This document shows, in pieces, positions 35,466 to 45,731 of a DNA stretch of 64,000 nucleotides; position 1 is the first letter of the stretch, and each line of letters begins with the position of its first letter. The stretch is from NCBI GenBank assembly GCA_043228905.1, contig JBHGNT010000018.1:7874001-7938000 (forward strand), written 5' to 3'. The stretch is from Azolla caroliniana (Eukaryota > Polypodiophyta). Under the pieces are notes generated by a model. That model saw only the letters and a list, made by a program, of their open reading frames with translations. It searched no databases and was not told where the DNA came from. A program made the position numbers and the translations under genes.

Positions 35466-35923
35466 GATATCCTTGCTCCAAAAGAAAGGATCAATGATCG
35501 TATTAATTCTTCTAATTACTAATCAGTGCATCTAAGTTGACGAATAAATAATCAATTTATGTGAAATGATTAATTAAACCACAGAAATGAATCATCGTAA
35601 TCGATAATTGACGAAGTACTAAAACTCTATACGAGTCTCTAAATGGAAAATACCTCATTCCCTATGGTTACTTGGGACCAAAAACACTATAACTTTTTGC
35701 TTCCATGGTAAACCCGTCATGCATAATACAATAGTAAAGTTTTGCATTTGTTAGGTCCTAGAGCCACTTATTGTTTGTAAAAATTGATTTCACTATACGA
35801 GACCATAAATGTGGAGTATCTTAGTATTGTTACGCATATGAGATTGGTTAAACCTCGATCTTCGACACATAAACCAATTCCAGTCTTGTGAACCCAAATG
35901 AGATTTCTGATCATTATTTCAAT

Positions 35924-35996
35924 CGCTCTTGGAAAGGGTTGAACCTTCGGCCTTCTGCTTAGGAAACAAACACTCTATCCACTAAGTTACAAGTGC
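35924..35996 (-). pseudogene. tRNA-Arg(CCU)-like copy 7
   Basis: The acceptor 3' strand CAAGAGC and the D stem are both changed. This is the last copy before the Penelope-like insertion. Confidence 0.75.
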
Positions 35997-36030
35997 GAAA
36001 TCCTTGCTAAAAAAAAAAGGGTCGATGATC

Positions 36031-36369
36031 CTTGTTGTGACCGTAGCTTCGTTACAAGTAGTGCTAGCGAACTAGCACAACCATTGAGATAATATGGGAA
36101 GAGTATGAAAAGAAATAAAGCAATGATGCAAGTGAAACTAAGGTGAGTAGGATTAGAGGTGAACAAGTGTAAAAGAGAATGAGAGAATTAGATGAAAGAA
36201 GAAGAGAAGAGTGAGTGAGAAAAAAAGAAAAGCTTAAGAAATTTTCATTAGAAAGACCTTGTGCAAACTAGTTTCGCTCTAGGTAGAGCTCATCAGTGCC
36301 AAGGTCATTTACAACAAGAGGGTAGGTTTGTATAGGGGGAAGAGAGAGAGAGCGAGAGAGATAGGAGTT
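36031..36369 (-). repeat. 3' pseudo-LTR of Penelope-like element
   Basis: Begins CTTGTTGTGACCGTAGC and ends ATAGGAGTT. It is highly similar to 45380-45731, with small indels in the GA-rich stretch. Confidence 0.92.
36255..36306 (-). ncRNA. hammerhead ribozyme in 3' pseudo-LTR
   Basis: Minus strand: stem I GACCUUG-GCA pairs with UGC-A-CAAGGUC (one bulged A). Then come core CUGAUGA, stem II GCUCU-ACCU-AGAGC, core GAAA, and a minimal stem III (AC-UA-GU). H17 is U, giving cleavage after GUU. All invariant core bases are present, in a type I layout with a very short stem III, as known for Penelope-like hammerheads. Self-cleavage would free unit-length element RNA. Confidence 0.9.
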
Positions 36370-36529
36370 TAATGAGGGGAGAGAGGGAAACGGGGAATCG
36401 TGATAGGCAAAGCATTGATTAGTGAAAGTGGTTATATGTATGTATATGATAAGTGATAGGTGGGGGTGGGGGTGGGCTCTAAGAAGAGGGGGATTATAGG
36501 GGTAGGATATAAAAGGAATATAGTATTAA

Positions 36530-36586
36530 GTGAGAGTATTTATGGATTTATATTTAGTTTTGATGAGAAGGGAATGCATGGACTTA
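36530..36586 (-). pseudogene. Penelope-like protein extreme C-terminus
   Basis: Across the copia insertion, the frame ending PRPFICWTKS (41151 side) continues here for about 20 codons to a stop. No catalytic residues are visible. Confidence 0.5.
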
Positions 36587-36591
36587 GACTT

Positions 36592-37032
36592 TGTTTAGAT
36601 ACAATCTCAACATTGGCCGGATTGGCTGTGCAAGCCGAGAACCAGATCGGTTGGGACCCATCGGTTAGGCCGGATTGGTGTGTAAACCGGGTGCGTAAAC
36701 CGGTGCGCAATGAGAAGCTGTAGCGCTGCGTGAACCGCGAGGCTGTTGGAAAGATATTCCGCATAGGAATATATTTTGGGAGTTAGTGTAGAGCTCAGTT
36801 ATGAGCATTGAAGTATGTGTCAGTACTTTTGTCAGTCCGTATGGACTTGTATAAAAGTGCTCATTGAGCACATCCTATGTATAGACTGAGTATTATTATT
36901 TTGAATAGAGTTGTGTGTATTGACTCTCTCTCCCTCTCTCTCTCCCACGAACTGTGTGTCCAATCTTTCCATTAAACCTGCGTTTTTCCTATGTTCGGTT
37001 TTTTGTTTCTTCCGCACGCTTTTCTTTTTACG
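36592..37032 (+). repeat. 5' LTR of copia B
   Basis: 441 bp, TGTTTAGATACAATC...CTTTTTACG. The last base should be A by comparison with the 3' LTR. It is longer than the 3' LTR by small indels. Confidence 0.92.
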
Positions 37033-37044
37033 TGGTATCAGAGT
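37033..37044 (+). other. primer binding site of copia B (tRNA-iMet)
   Basis: TGGTATCAGAGT, immediately after the 5' LTR. Confidence 0.92.
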
Positions 37045-37122
37045 GCGAGGGTTGAGAACCTCTTGCTGCCGACCTTAGCTCAAGAAGAAAACCTAACCTT
37101 CGTATAGAACAGGAAAAACAGA

Positions 37123-38030
37123 ATGGATAAAGGCATGGCTAGCTCACTTCCGACCGAGAAGCTTGACAGAAACAACTACGCGTCTTGGTCATACAAGATG
37201 CATCAGTACCTGCTCGGGCATGGATATTGGACCTATGTTGATGGAGCAAATGACATAGCACCTAATTCGACACACAGAGACTTCCCGGCTTGGGAACAGT
37301 CGGCGAGCAAAGTTCTCTACTGCTTCGCGTCTTGTGTGGGCGAACAGCTTCTAAGCTATATTCGGGATGCGAAAATGCCGAAGGATGCTTGGGGAAATCG
37401 CCGCAAGCACCACGAAAGCTCCAACTCAGACAGGAGTTGAGCAACTTGCGACAACACGATTTGTCGGTGGCTAATTACACCTCGAAGATCAAAGATATAT
37501 GCGACTCCTTAGCCTCCATCGACGTGAACGTCGAGGAAGGTGAAATGGTGTAGATCTGTCTCAGGGGACTGGCGTCGAAGTTCGGAGCGTTCCGAACTGC
37601 TGTGTGCACACGGGAGAATACGCCGTCGTTTTTCGACCTATAGTCGATGCTCCTTATAGAGGAGAACCACGCGGGTGCGTCGACGAGTACGCATGCCGAT
37701 AGCAAGATACTGTACACGGAGGGAGATCGGTCCTGTGGTCGTGGCGGACGAGGCGAGTCGGTGTGCAATGGAGGCGGCCGACGGGATCAACGAAGAAGGC
37801 ACCGAAGTGATGTCGACAGCAATTCCGGACCCTCCGGAAACAGGGGGAGTCGAGGTGACGAGAACTGGCAAGAGAAATCCTTCGTGGAATGCTGGTACTG
37901 TGGCAAGAAAGGCCACAAGGAGAACGAGTGCTGGAAGAAGCGCGCGGATCCGGATCCGAACAAACCAAGAAAGGAAATTGGCAGTGATCGCACTACGCCG
38001 AAGGATCCGAAAAAGTCGGAAAGGAGGCAG
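37123..38030 (+). pseudogene. copia B Gag
   Basis: MDKGMASSLPTEKLDRNNYA starts the Gag. MHQYLLGHGYW and AWEQSASKVLYCFASCV follow. A frameshift near 37400 moves the rest (LSVANYTSKIKDICDSLASI) to another frame, and a stop falls at 37552. A zinc knuckle CWYCGKKGHKENEC (CX2CX4HX4C) is at about 37890-37932. Confidence 0.88.
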
Positions 38031-38035
38031 CCTTC

Positions 38036-38344
38036 GTGACGAGACACGAAGCGAACTCGATGAAGAAGACCACCCCGAAATCGGACAAGGTGTGGTACGT
38101 TGACTCCGATGCGTCAAACCACATGACAAGCCATATGGAGTGGTTCTCATACCTTGAGAAACCTATGCAACCGGGAGTAGTCGCAACAGGAGATGGCACT
38201 CTGCATCCGATCGAGAATGTCGATGAAGTTCCCCTGAGCCATGTCGGGCAAAAAGGGAAAGTCATGAACGCGTTACACATCCCGACAATCACGAATAATC
38301 TGGTATCGGTTGGGCAAATCGTCGACCAAGGGATGCAAGTTTAG
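38036..38344 (+). pseudogene. copia B protease
   Basis: VWYVDSDASNHMT is the copia protease site with DSD in place of DSG, expected to impair activity. ALHIPTITNNLVSVGQ is a further conserved block. It ends in a stop at 38342-38344. Confidence 0.85.
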
Positions 38345-38410
38345 TTCACGCATCTCGGGTGCTTCATCGAGGAAGAAGACCAAGTTATTGCGCAAGGGCG
38401 CAGAGACGGG

Positions 38411-39742
38411 ATGATGTTTATCCTCGACACCAATGATGTTGGCACGGCAATGTTAGCAAAAGGACAAAAAGTGGAGTCGGATATCAACTTGTGGCACAAG
38501 CAGATAGGCCACATCAACTATCAAAGGCTTCAGGACTTGCAATGGAAACAAGTTGTGTTCAGATTGCCCAAATTTAGTGGCAGGAAGGCCCAAATTTGTG
38601 AAGATTGCCAGCTAGGGAAGCAACACCGACTTCCCTAGCTCGACTTGATACATTCGGATGTATGGGGGCCAGCACAGAACGTTAGTATTGGCGGGAGTCG
38701 ATATTTTGTCTCCTTCATCAACGACTACATGCGGCACACGTGGATCTATCTCATTAAAAAGAAGAGTGAAGTCTTCGACTGTTTCCAAGCCCTCAAAAGC
38801 TTGGTAGAAAGGGACACAAGGAGAAAGATCATATGCCTGCGGTCGGATGGCGGAAAAGAATACTTTTCCAGCCAATTTAACAGTTATCTGCAACAAATGG
38901 GAATTTGGCGCAAATTCAATTGTAGGTATATGGCGCAGCAAAACAACGTAGCCGAAAGGAAAAATGGATCGGTTGTGGAAGTGGCGCGAGCAATGTTGGA
39001 AGAAAATAGCTTGCCCAAGTTCTATTGGGCCGAAGCGGTACGAACCGTGGACTACATCCAGAATCGGATCGGAGACAAGGTGTCAACGTATGAGCTGTAT
39101 TTCGAAAGAAAGTTGAATCTATGACACTTGAGAGTTTTCGGTAGCATTGTGTATGTGCATGTGCCGAAGGAGAAATCGAGGAAGTTGGACGCGAAAGCCG
39201 AGATGTGTAACTTGGTCGGCTATTCAGACAAACAGAAGGGTTATAATTGTTATAATCCCCGAACCAAACAAGCTCGCGTGAGTCGCGATGTTGTGTTTGA
39301 CGAGTCCGCGTCCTGCTACTTGCCTCCGACTTCGAACCTCAACTCCAACTCCGGACCTCCGGACCCGAGTTGTGATGATGAGGTCAGCGAGGCTGAAATG
39401 ACTCCGGATGACCGAGCAATCAAGACCCTCGATGAGAGTTCGATTTCATTTCAGCTAAGTGGACCGAACGAGCGACTAGGTCGATTTGACCAGTCTGAAG
39501 AAGAGCCAGCTAGTGGTGGAGACTCGGTCGTGCATTCCCCGCATAGGAAGCCGAGGAGATGGTTTACGCGCAAGGAAAAAGGGAAGAAGAAGATGCCAGA
39601 GTACGGCACGGATAAGGGCGATTCGGATCGACGCGAATCCGACTTCGAGAAGAGCGATGACGGGCCTTCGAGAGCGAAGTCCGCATTGGCCGAGAAAGCC
39701 TCAACATCGGCTAATGAGCAATTACACCGATCTACCCGCTAG
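38411..39742 (+). pseudogene. copia B integrase
   Basis: The zinc finger LWHKQIGHINYQRL..CEDCQLGKQ lies at 38480-38640. The catalytic core is at 38645-39124 (DVWGPA, then RSDGGKEYFS, then NNVAERKNGSVVEVARAML). Stops fall at 38636 and 39122. A tail with VPKEKSRKLDAKAEMCNLVGY and an acidic Ser-rich linker reaches 39742. Confidence 0.88.
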
Positions 39743-39754
39743 AAGAACCCTGTT

Positions 39755-40567
39755 GTGCGGTTCGGATACAACGAGTACATGGTGCATCATTATGCGTACA
39801 TGACGCGTGTAGCGGAAGTGCGTGAACCGGAGAGCTACGCAGAAGTGGTGATGGATGCAAATTGGCGTGCCACAATGGAGGAGGAGATGCGCGTATTTGC
39901 GGAGAATGAAACCTGGGAACTGGTTGACGCACCGAAGGGTGTGAAGCCGATCGGATGTAGGTGAAATTGACCGCGTAAAGCTCTAGCTCGCGACATCATT
40001 TGACATGAAGGACCTGGGGGACCTTCATTACTTCCTCGGGATTGAAGTGATCCGTACCCCTGAAGGCATACTGATCAGCCAACGACATTACGTCTAGTTC
40101 GGGATGGCAGATTGTAAGTCCGTCTCGACTCCTCTGGATAGAACCGTCAAGCTTCACCCCGACTCCGGAAAGGTTTACGACCCGAAGAGGTTTCAACAGA
40201 TTGTCGGAAGCCTCATATACTTAACTATCACTCGACCAGACGTCAGTTACCCAGTTGGTGTGATTAGTCAGTTCATGGAGCGGCCAACTGAGGAGCACCT
40301 TCAGTGCGCACAACGTGTACTCCGGTACGTCAGTGACACTAAGGACCGGGGGCTACTATATCGGATTGATACTGCGCGTAGTTGGTCAGCTACACTGATG
40401 CTGATTGGGCCGGAAATGCCAGCGATCGCCGATCCACATCCGGATTCGCGTTCTCTCTTGGGAGCGTCGCGATTGCGTGGAGTAGCAAGAAGCAACCAAC
40501 AATTGCACTGTCGAGCACCGAAGCCGAGTATAGAGGAGCGACTGTTGCAACATGCGATGCCATCTAG
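39755..40567 (+). pseudogene. copia B RT remnant and RNase H
   Basis: The RT N-terminus (EPESYAEVVMDANWRATMEEEM) ends at about 39960. The text resumes with FDMKDLGDLHYFLGIEV at about 40000, so the intervening RT palm with YVDD is deleted. RNase H follows with [19 protein letters not shown] and SSTEAEYRG (40390-40540), after a frameshift. Confidence 0.88.
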
Positions 40568-40741
40568 CTGAAATGGCTACTTAAGGATCTGCAAGTGGAG
40601 GTGTCCGATCCGTTGACGAGCACACATGCCGACCGGAAGGGTCGAGGCGCACGGAATCGAACAGGACGAGGAGCGCGAGTGAGGTGTGAAGCTAGAAGAA
40701 ACCGGAGAGGTGATTTGGAAGAATTAGAAGAGCCTCAAGTT

Positions 40742-40758
40742 GAGCTTGAGGGGGGGAG
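40742..40758 (+). other. polypurine tract of copia B
   Basis: GAGCTTGAGGGGGGGAG directly before the 3' LTR. Confidence 0.85.
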
Positions 40759-41145
40759 TGTTGAGATACAAGTTGAACATTGGCCGGACCGGTGCGTAAA
40801 CCGGTGTGCAAACTGGTGCGCAACGAGAAGCCGTAGTGGTGCATTAACTACGAGGCCGTTGGAAAGATATTCTGTGTAGGAATATCTTTTGGGAGTTAGT
40901 GTAGAGCTTAGTTATGAGCATTGAAGTACGTGTTAGTACTTTTGTCAGTCCGTATGGACTTGTATAAAAGTGCTCACTGAGCACATGCTATGTACAAACT
41001 GAGTATCATTATTTTGAATAGAGTTGTGTGTATTGACTCTCTCTCCCTCTCTCTCCCGCGTACTGTGTGTGTCCAATCTTTCCATTAAACCTGTGTTTTT
41101 CCTACGTTCGGTTTTCTGTTGCTTCCGCACGTTGTTCTTTTTACA
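40759..41145 (+). repeat. 3' LTR of copia B
   Basis: 387 bp, TGTTGAGATACAAG...TTTTTACA, followed by GACTT. Confidence 0.93.
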
Positions 41146-41388
41146 GACTTAGTCCAACATATGAATGGTCGTGGTAGTTCGGATAGTTGGGGATGTGTGG
41201 CTGAATCTGTGTGGAGGTTTTCTAACATGTCGTGAATTCCTATATGTTTGGTTTTTTGTTGCTTCCGCACGTTGTTCTTTTTACAGACTTAGTCCAACAT
41301 ATGAATGGTCGTGGTAGTTCGGATAGTTGGGGATGTGTGGCTGAATCTGCGTGGAGGTTTTCTAGCATGTCGTGAATTCCTAATGTAG
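41096..41388. repeat. 140-bp tandem duplication across the copia B/Penelope junction
   Basis: The last about 45 bp of the copia 3' LTR plus about 95 bp of Penelope-like DNA occur twice with a 140-bp period (GCTTCCGCACG at 41121 and 41261). The duplication therefore happened after the copia insertion. Confidence 0.92.
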
Positions 41389-41735
41389 GGGTATCTTTCG
41401 TATACCTAAGTTTGAAGATGACAGGTATAAGTGTACTTTTAGGTTTTCTACTAAATACAAGTGATTTCCTAGCGCTAAATAGGACCTTTTTTATAATTCT
41501 CTAATATAAAAGAAAGGGGATATCCTCTCTTAACTAATCTACTAAAAAAAAGTTTTCTCATTCGAAGGAAACCTAAGGGGGTACTTTCTCTAATTAGGTA
41601 TCGTTTTAGTTCATTAATAATAAAATGACGTTTTAAATGAAGGGGGTGAATTGACGAGAATGAGAGATATTGGTAGGAATTTTGGGGCTTTTAGTAGCAA
41701 TTAAAGGAGAAATCTAAATTCTTTAGGTTAATCCA
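41389..41735 (-). pseudogene. Penelope-like RT C-terminal (thumb) region, frameshifted
   Basis: Fragments LHLKRHFIINELKRYLIRES and LFFSRLVKRGYPLSFI are visible on the minus strand in more than one frame. They resemble the conserved post-RT part of Penelope-like proteins (PFLD ... L..RGYP). Stops are present. Confidence 0.7.
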
Positions 41736-43088
41736 TCAATCTAAGAATGGTAATCTAAAGGGAGAAGTGGTGATGGTAATTTTGATGCAATTATTAGTGG
41801 AGGTGTTATAGAACTGGAGGTAATTTTCTAATTCAGGTTTAGTACCCGTCCATATCCCGAATGCATCATCTATATATCTAGTGAAATAGAAAAGATTAGG
41901 GTGTGATGGTTGGGAGTTCTCTAAGTGAGCTAAGAATAGGCATGCATAAACTACAGAAAAATTACGACCCATGGTTGTACCCTTGACTTGTTGATAGATC
42001 ATGTTATCAAAGGATAGAAAGTGATATTCTAACGTGAGTGCACTAAGTGTATAAATAAGGTTATTTTTAGAAGATGAAAAATGTCGGGTAATCATTTTTC
42101 GTAAAGCTTGAAGTACTAACTTAGGGGGTATGCTGAGATATAAAGATTCAACATCAAAGGTAAAGATAAAGCTATTAGGGGGTGGGTTGAGATGTTCTAA
42201 AGTCTAGACAAGGGAATGTGAGTCTTTCAAATATTGCTTCTGAAGGAGAAGGATAGGCATGAGTTGGCGGTGAAGCCATTTTAATGTTTGTTCAAAAAGG
42301 GAGTTATTGTATGAGCAAATAGATCTAAAACCTATTGGGTTTTTATGGAGTTTTGGGAGGAAATAGATATTGCATACTAGGTACCCTTTTGAGGGTTTAT
42401 GTAGTATGTAGTTGGTTTCTATGTTGGATAGGGTACCAAGATGGTTATTAACAATGCTTTTCAATCTATAGGATAACTCCTCAAGTGGATAGTGGGAGAC
42501 TTTTTTATATGTGTTAGTATCAGAAAGGTGTTCTATAACTTTGTTATAGTACGTGTCCTTATCAAGTACACACACTCCAACATTTTTGTCACCAGGTAGG
42601 ATTTTGATTTTGTTGTTTTTCTTAAGAGATTGTAAGGCTAGTGATAAGTGAGGTGCAATCCTAGTGGGTTTTAATTTGAGTGTATGAAGTGTGTCCCTAA
42701 AGACAGTTTGGTGTTTAGCTATAATGTTTTCTAGGGGAGTGTACTTAGTAGAAGGTTGCCAACTAGGGTTAGGTAGCTTAAAGGGATTTTGGGGCGAATT
42801 ATCCACGTCTTTGAAAAAATGTTTAAGTCGAAGGGTCCTACTTAGGCTATCAAATTCTTTAAGTAGGGTAGGGGATGATGGTGGAGAAGATGGGAGGATG
42901 TGTTTCAAACCTAGGCTAAGGAGTTGTATCTCATGTTTAGAGAGGGAATAATTAGAGTGGTTGTGGATCCTACTAATCCTAGGTTTACTAAGGAGAGGCG
43001 TCCAAAATTTATTACGGGGTTTACTACTATGGGTCTTTTTCACATATGCGGAGAAGGAAAAATTAGATGTATGACGTCCTAACCACAT
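41736..43088 (-). pseudogene. Penelope-like reverse transcriptase
   Basis: The minus-strand frame from 43088 has SKHEIQLLSLGLKHILP, then LPGDKNVGVCVLDKDTYYNKV (the Penelope-family pre-RT block), then YFLPKLHKNPIGFRSICS. After one in-frame UAG at 42204-42206 it continues with FTFDVESLYLSIPP (catalytic Asp and the family-typical SLY.xIP), KGTTMGRNFSVVYACLFL, and YIDDAFGIW (YxDD box). It ends near FRLPFLD. It is the only RT in the window of this type. The single stop suggests recent loss of function. Confidence 0.9.
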
Positions 43089-43191
43089 GAAAGTATGAAA
43101 AGTAGAAGTAGTCTATCGAGAAGGTAGAAGAGATGTTTCACGGGATGTATGACGTGCCAAAACTGTTTACTATCCCGTTTGGCACGCCTAG

Positions 43192-43539
43192 CTACACGTT
43201 TTTTGTCCTAACATTATTACATGGGAAAGTTTGTAGTTTTGTGGGAAGGGGGCGATTATTGTGAGTACAGATAGGTTGCTTTCTATGAGGGATTTCATAT
43301 ATGTGTGGGGGAAATTTAGAGGGTGGGGTAGAATATTGAAATCTACTAGAAGTAGAAGGGGAGGGGAGGGGGGTATGTGTAGGAAATGCATGAAAAGGGG
43401 GAGGGGTATAGTTTGGAAATAGGGAAACGTTGTGGGGGTTATTAGGGGGGAATAAGGGGAAATGCATAGGGGTATCGTTAAAAAATGAGGGAGGGGTATG
43501 ATGGAGGTTTATAGAAAATAAAGGGGGGGCATGCATCAA
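43192..43539 (-). CDS. Pro-rich frame upstream of Penelope-like RT
   Basis: 115 codons dominated by Pro, Phe, His and Thr (PPLFSINLHHTPPSFFND and similar). It is probably part of the linker before RT, broken from it by a frame change near 43190. Confidence 0.45.
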   Translation of the reverse strand: MMHAPPLFSINLHHTPPSFFNDTPMHFPLFPPNNPHNVSLFPNYTPPPFHAFPTHTPLPSPSTSSRFQYSTPPSKFPPHIYEIPHRKQPICTHNNRPLPTKLQTFPCNNVRTKNV

Positions 43540-45109
43540 ATTTGTAGGAAGTAAGGTGGGGGGGGAGGGGCGTGATTAGGGTTAAACACATATGGGAAGT
43601 GTGAGAGTCTGTTTGAAATTGTTTGCAGGGGTGGGGTGGGGAGGAGAGGAGGAGGAGGAGGGCCGAGAGGGAAAGAGGAAGGTTGTTCGTGCCATGGCTT
43701 GCATGATCTCCTGCACAACTGCCATGGGGATACACTTCTTGTCTTCTGTTGGCACATGTGCCGCTTCCATAAGATGTACGGCCTTCGCATTGGATGGACC
43801 TCCCATATCGGCCAATAGGATAATCATCATCACGGCTCATGTAGCCGCCGTTATGGTGTGACAGTCGTCCACCATCACCACACGTGTAGCCGCTATCGAA
43901 GTAGGATCTTCGCTCTCTATTGTATCCTTCTAATTCAAATTTTGGCAACGTATGGTGGTGATGTATAGGCCATGGGTGTGCCTTGTGAGAGGCTGAAATA
44001 TGTTGGTTTGAATTTCATTCGATGTGAGGATGTTGAACAGATGCTCTTCGTGGGTATATCGCTTCCGCTGTGCACGAGGGAACCGTGTGCCCTAGATGGT
44101 TAGTTGGGTTGTAGATAGGATTAAAGAAAGGGCGGTTAGGGTTATAAAGTAGGACTTGTGGGCCATAATGGTTTTGATGAGGATTTCTACTTACTTGATT
44201 ATTTGTTATGTTGCAGATGTATTGTGGGAGGAGGTTGCGGTGGTTCAATGATCGAGGATTTCTTTTTGCTGGAAAATTAGGGTTAGGGTTAGGGTTAGCA
44301 ATAGGGTTAGATTTTTGAAAGGGATCAGGTTGTAGGTTCTTTGTAGAGGATTTTAGTTTGGGGTTGGGGTTAGTGTTAGAGTTAGCGTTAGCGTTAGCTT
44401 TAGGGTTAGGTTTTTGAATGGGATAATTTGTTGAGGATTTCTTTGGTTTTTCACTCCCAATGTAGTTTGGAGTTGTAAAGGGAATGTTATTAACATTATA
44501 CTCTTCATTATCACTCAACTCTAAGTCGATTTCTACAACATTGTTTATATCGTTAATGTTGTGCATGCTAGTCTTTGCTTTGTCTCTACTAATAGTGGCC
44601 TTCTTTCTAATAGCCGCGGTAATAGAATAAGTAACTGCTACTTCATCACAAGCTCTAAGGATTTCTGTGCCAAACTCTTGCTGCCAATGTGCCATTCTAT
44701 CTTGGAATGAATCAGGACCTACTAGTGATGTTACTTCTTGTATGAATGGGGGTTCTTACATTGTTTCCATTATTTTTACTATGTCGGTAAGAACTTGATT
44801 AGGAAAATCCTCTATGGCTTTGGTTAATGCGTGCACTAATAAGTCTAAATGCCGAATATAACATGTTGTAAGATCCTTGCAATATTGTGATGTGAGGGCT
44901 AGAAATTCTGTTCACAAGCTCGAATTGATCTCCTCATGACATATTGCTAATTTCGGTGGGTGAACCCTAAGACTATGAGGGGTGATGTCATGTGAGTTTA
45001 GATCACAGATACACTTATACGTATTCTTAGCTTCTTGTGTGCGCCTATATAGATGTTTAAATTCAGATACCACTTTATGCTTATAGTCTTCAAAGTGGTG
45101 TGAGGACAT
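43478..45109 (-). pseudogene. ORF1-like region of Penelope-like element, fragmented
   Basis: Open pieces at 45109-44912 (charged, with EDYKHKVVSEFKHLYRRTQE), 44695-44015 (starts MAHWQQEFGTEILRACDEV, then an Asn-Pro repeat region) and 43948-43478. The middle piece encodes (NP)n-type repeats because its coding strand carries CTAACCC repeats. No known domain is recognised. Position suggests an ORF1 or N-terminal extension. Confidence 0.5.
44278..44410. repeat. telomere-like TTAGGG repeats inside the Penelope-like element
   Basis: Three perfect TTAGGG units at 44278-44299, then variant units (TTGGGG, TTAGTG, TTAGCG) around 44355-44410. They are read as Asn-Pro repeats on the coding strand. Confidence 0.8.
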
Positions 45110-45379
45110 ATATGAGTCGGAGGAATTTACCTTTTCATTGCTAGGATTAGAGTTGATGAAAGTTGGGGATAGTGTAGGGGTGCATTGTCATTTATTAGGA
45201 CGTTTGTTGGTGTTTCTAGGTTTTGTTGGTATCAGTGTAGTTGATCCATCCCTGCAAAAGTCATGATCTGTTGTGGAGGGAACTCGGCATTAAATGGTGA
45301 TTTGATGCGAGTCGAAGTATCACTATTGTGGGTTCCAAACTCCGATGATAATCCCTCCATAGGAACTAGGATAACAATT

Positions 45380-45731
45380 CTTGTTGTGACCGTAGCGTCG
45401 TGACCAGGAGTGCGAGCGAACTAGCACAACTATTGAGATGATATGGGAAGAGTAAGAAAAAAATAAAGCAATGATGCAAGTGAAACTAAGGTGAGTAGGA
45501 TTAGAGGTGAACAAGAGTAAAAGAGAATGAGAGAATGAGATGAAAGAAGAAGAGAAGAGTGAGTGAGAAAAAAACGAAAAGCTTAAGAAAATTTCAATAG
45601 AGAGACTTTGTGCAAACCAGTTTCGCTCTAGGTAAAGCTCATCAGTGCCAAGGTCATTTACAACAAGAGGGTAGGTTTATATAGGGGGAAGAGAGAGAGA
45701 GAGAAAGAGAGAGAGAGGGGGAATAGGAGTT
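45380..45731 (-). repeat. 5' pseudo-LTR of Penelope-like element
   Basis: 352-bp partner of 36031-36369. Array DNA resumes at 45732 in the middle of a unit (ACATCTATACAAATC). Confidence 0.92.
45604..45655 (-). ncRNA. hammerhead ribozyme in 5' pseudo-LTR
   Basis: Same layout as the 3' copy, with invariant CUGAUGA and GAAA. Stem I has one C-A mismatch (GACCUUG/CAAAGUC). Stem II has one G-U. Stem III is AC-UG-GU with cleavage after GUU. Slightly weaker than the 3' copy but still foldable. Confidence 0.87.

Larger units (their letters stand above)
36592..41145 (+). mobile_element. Ty1/copia element B with both LTRs and target duplication
   Basis: LTRs are 36592-37032 and 40759-41145. Target duplication GACTT is at 36587-36591 and 41146-41150. 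The order gag, protease, integrase, RT, RNase H is copia type. Frameshifts, stops and loss of the RT catalytic core make it non-autonomous. It lies in the C-terminal coding end of the Penelope-like element, so it is the younger insertion. Confidence 0.95.
36031..45731 (-). mobile_element. Penelope-like retroelement with pseudo-LTRs and hammerhead ribozymes, interrupted by a copia element
   Basis: Direct repeats of 339 and 352 bp (36031-36369, 45380-45731) flank a minus-strand element. From 5' it holds fragmented ORF1-type frames, a Pro-rich region and a Penelope-type RT. tRNA-array DNA lies on both outer sides, so the element is an insertion in the array. Between the RT C-terminus and the 3' pseudo-LTR only about 220 bp remain once the copia insert is discounted. 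That is too little for a GIY-YIG domain, and none is seen upstream either, so it appears endonuclease-deficient. Penelope-like elements are known to carry pseudo-LTRs and hammerhead motifs. They are patchily distributed in plants. Confidence 0.9.

Noticed and set aside
38036-40567. Copia B considered as a potentially active element because of its clean target duplication
   Set aside because: The RT catalytic core is deleted and gag, protease and integrase all carry stops or frameshifts.
43592-43861. Plus-strand frame rich in Gly/Glu opposite the ORF1-type region
   Set aside because: Antisense of a Pro- and Ser-rich minus-strand frame, with no motif of its own.
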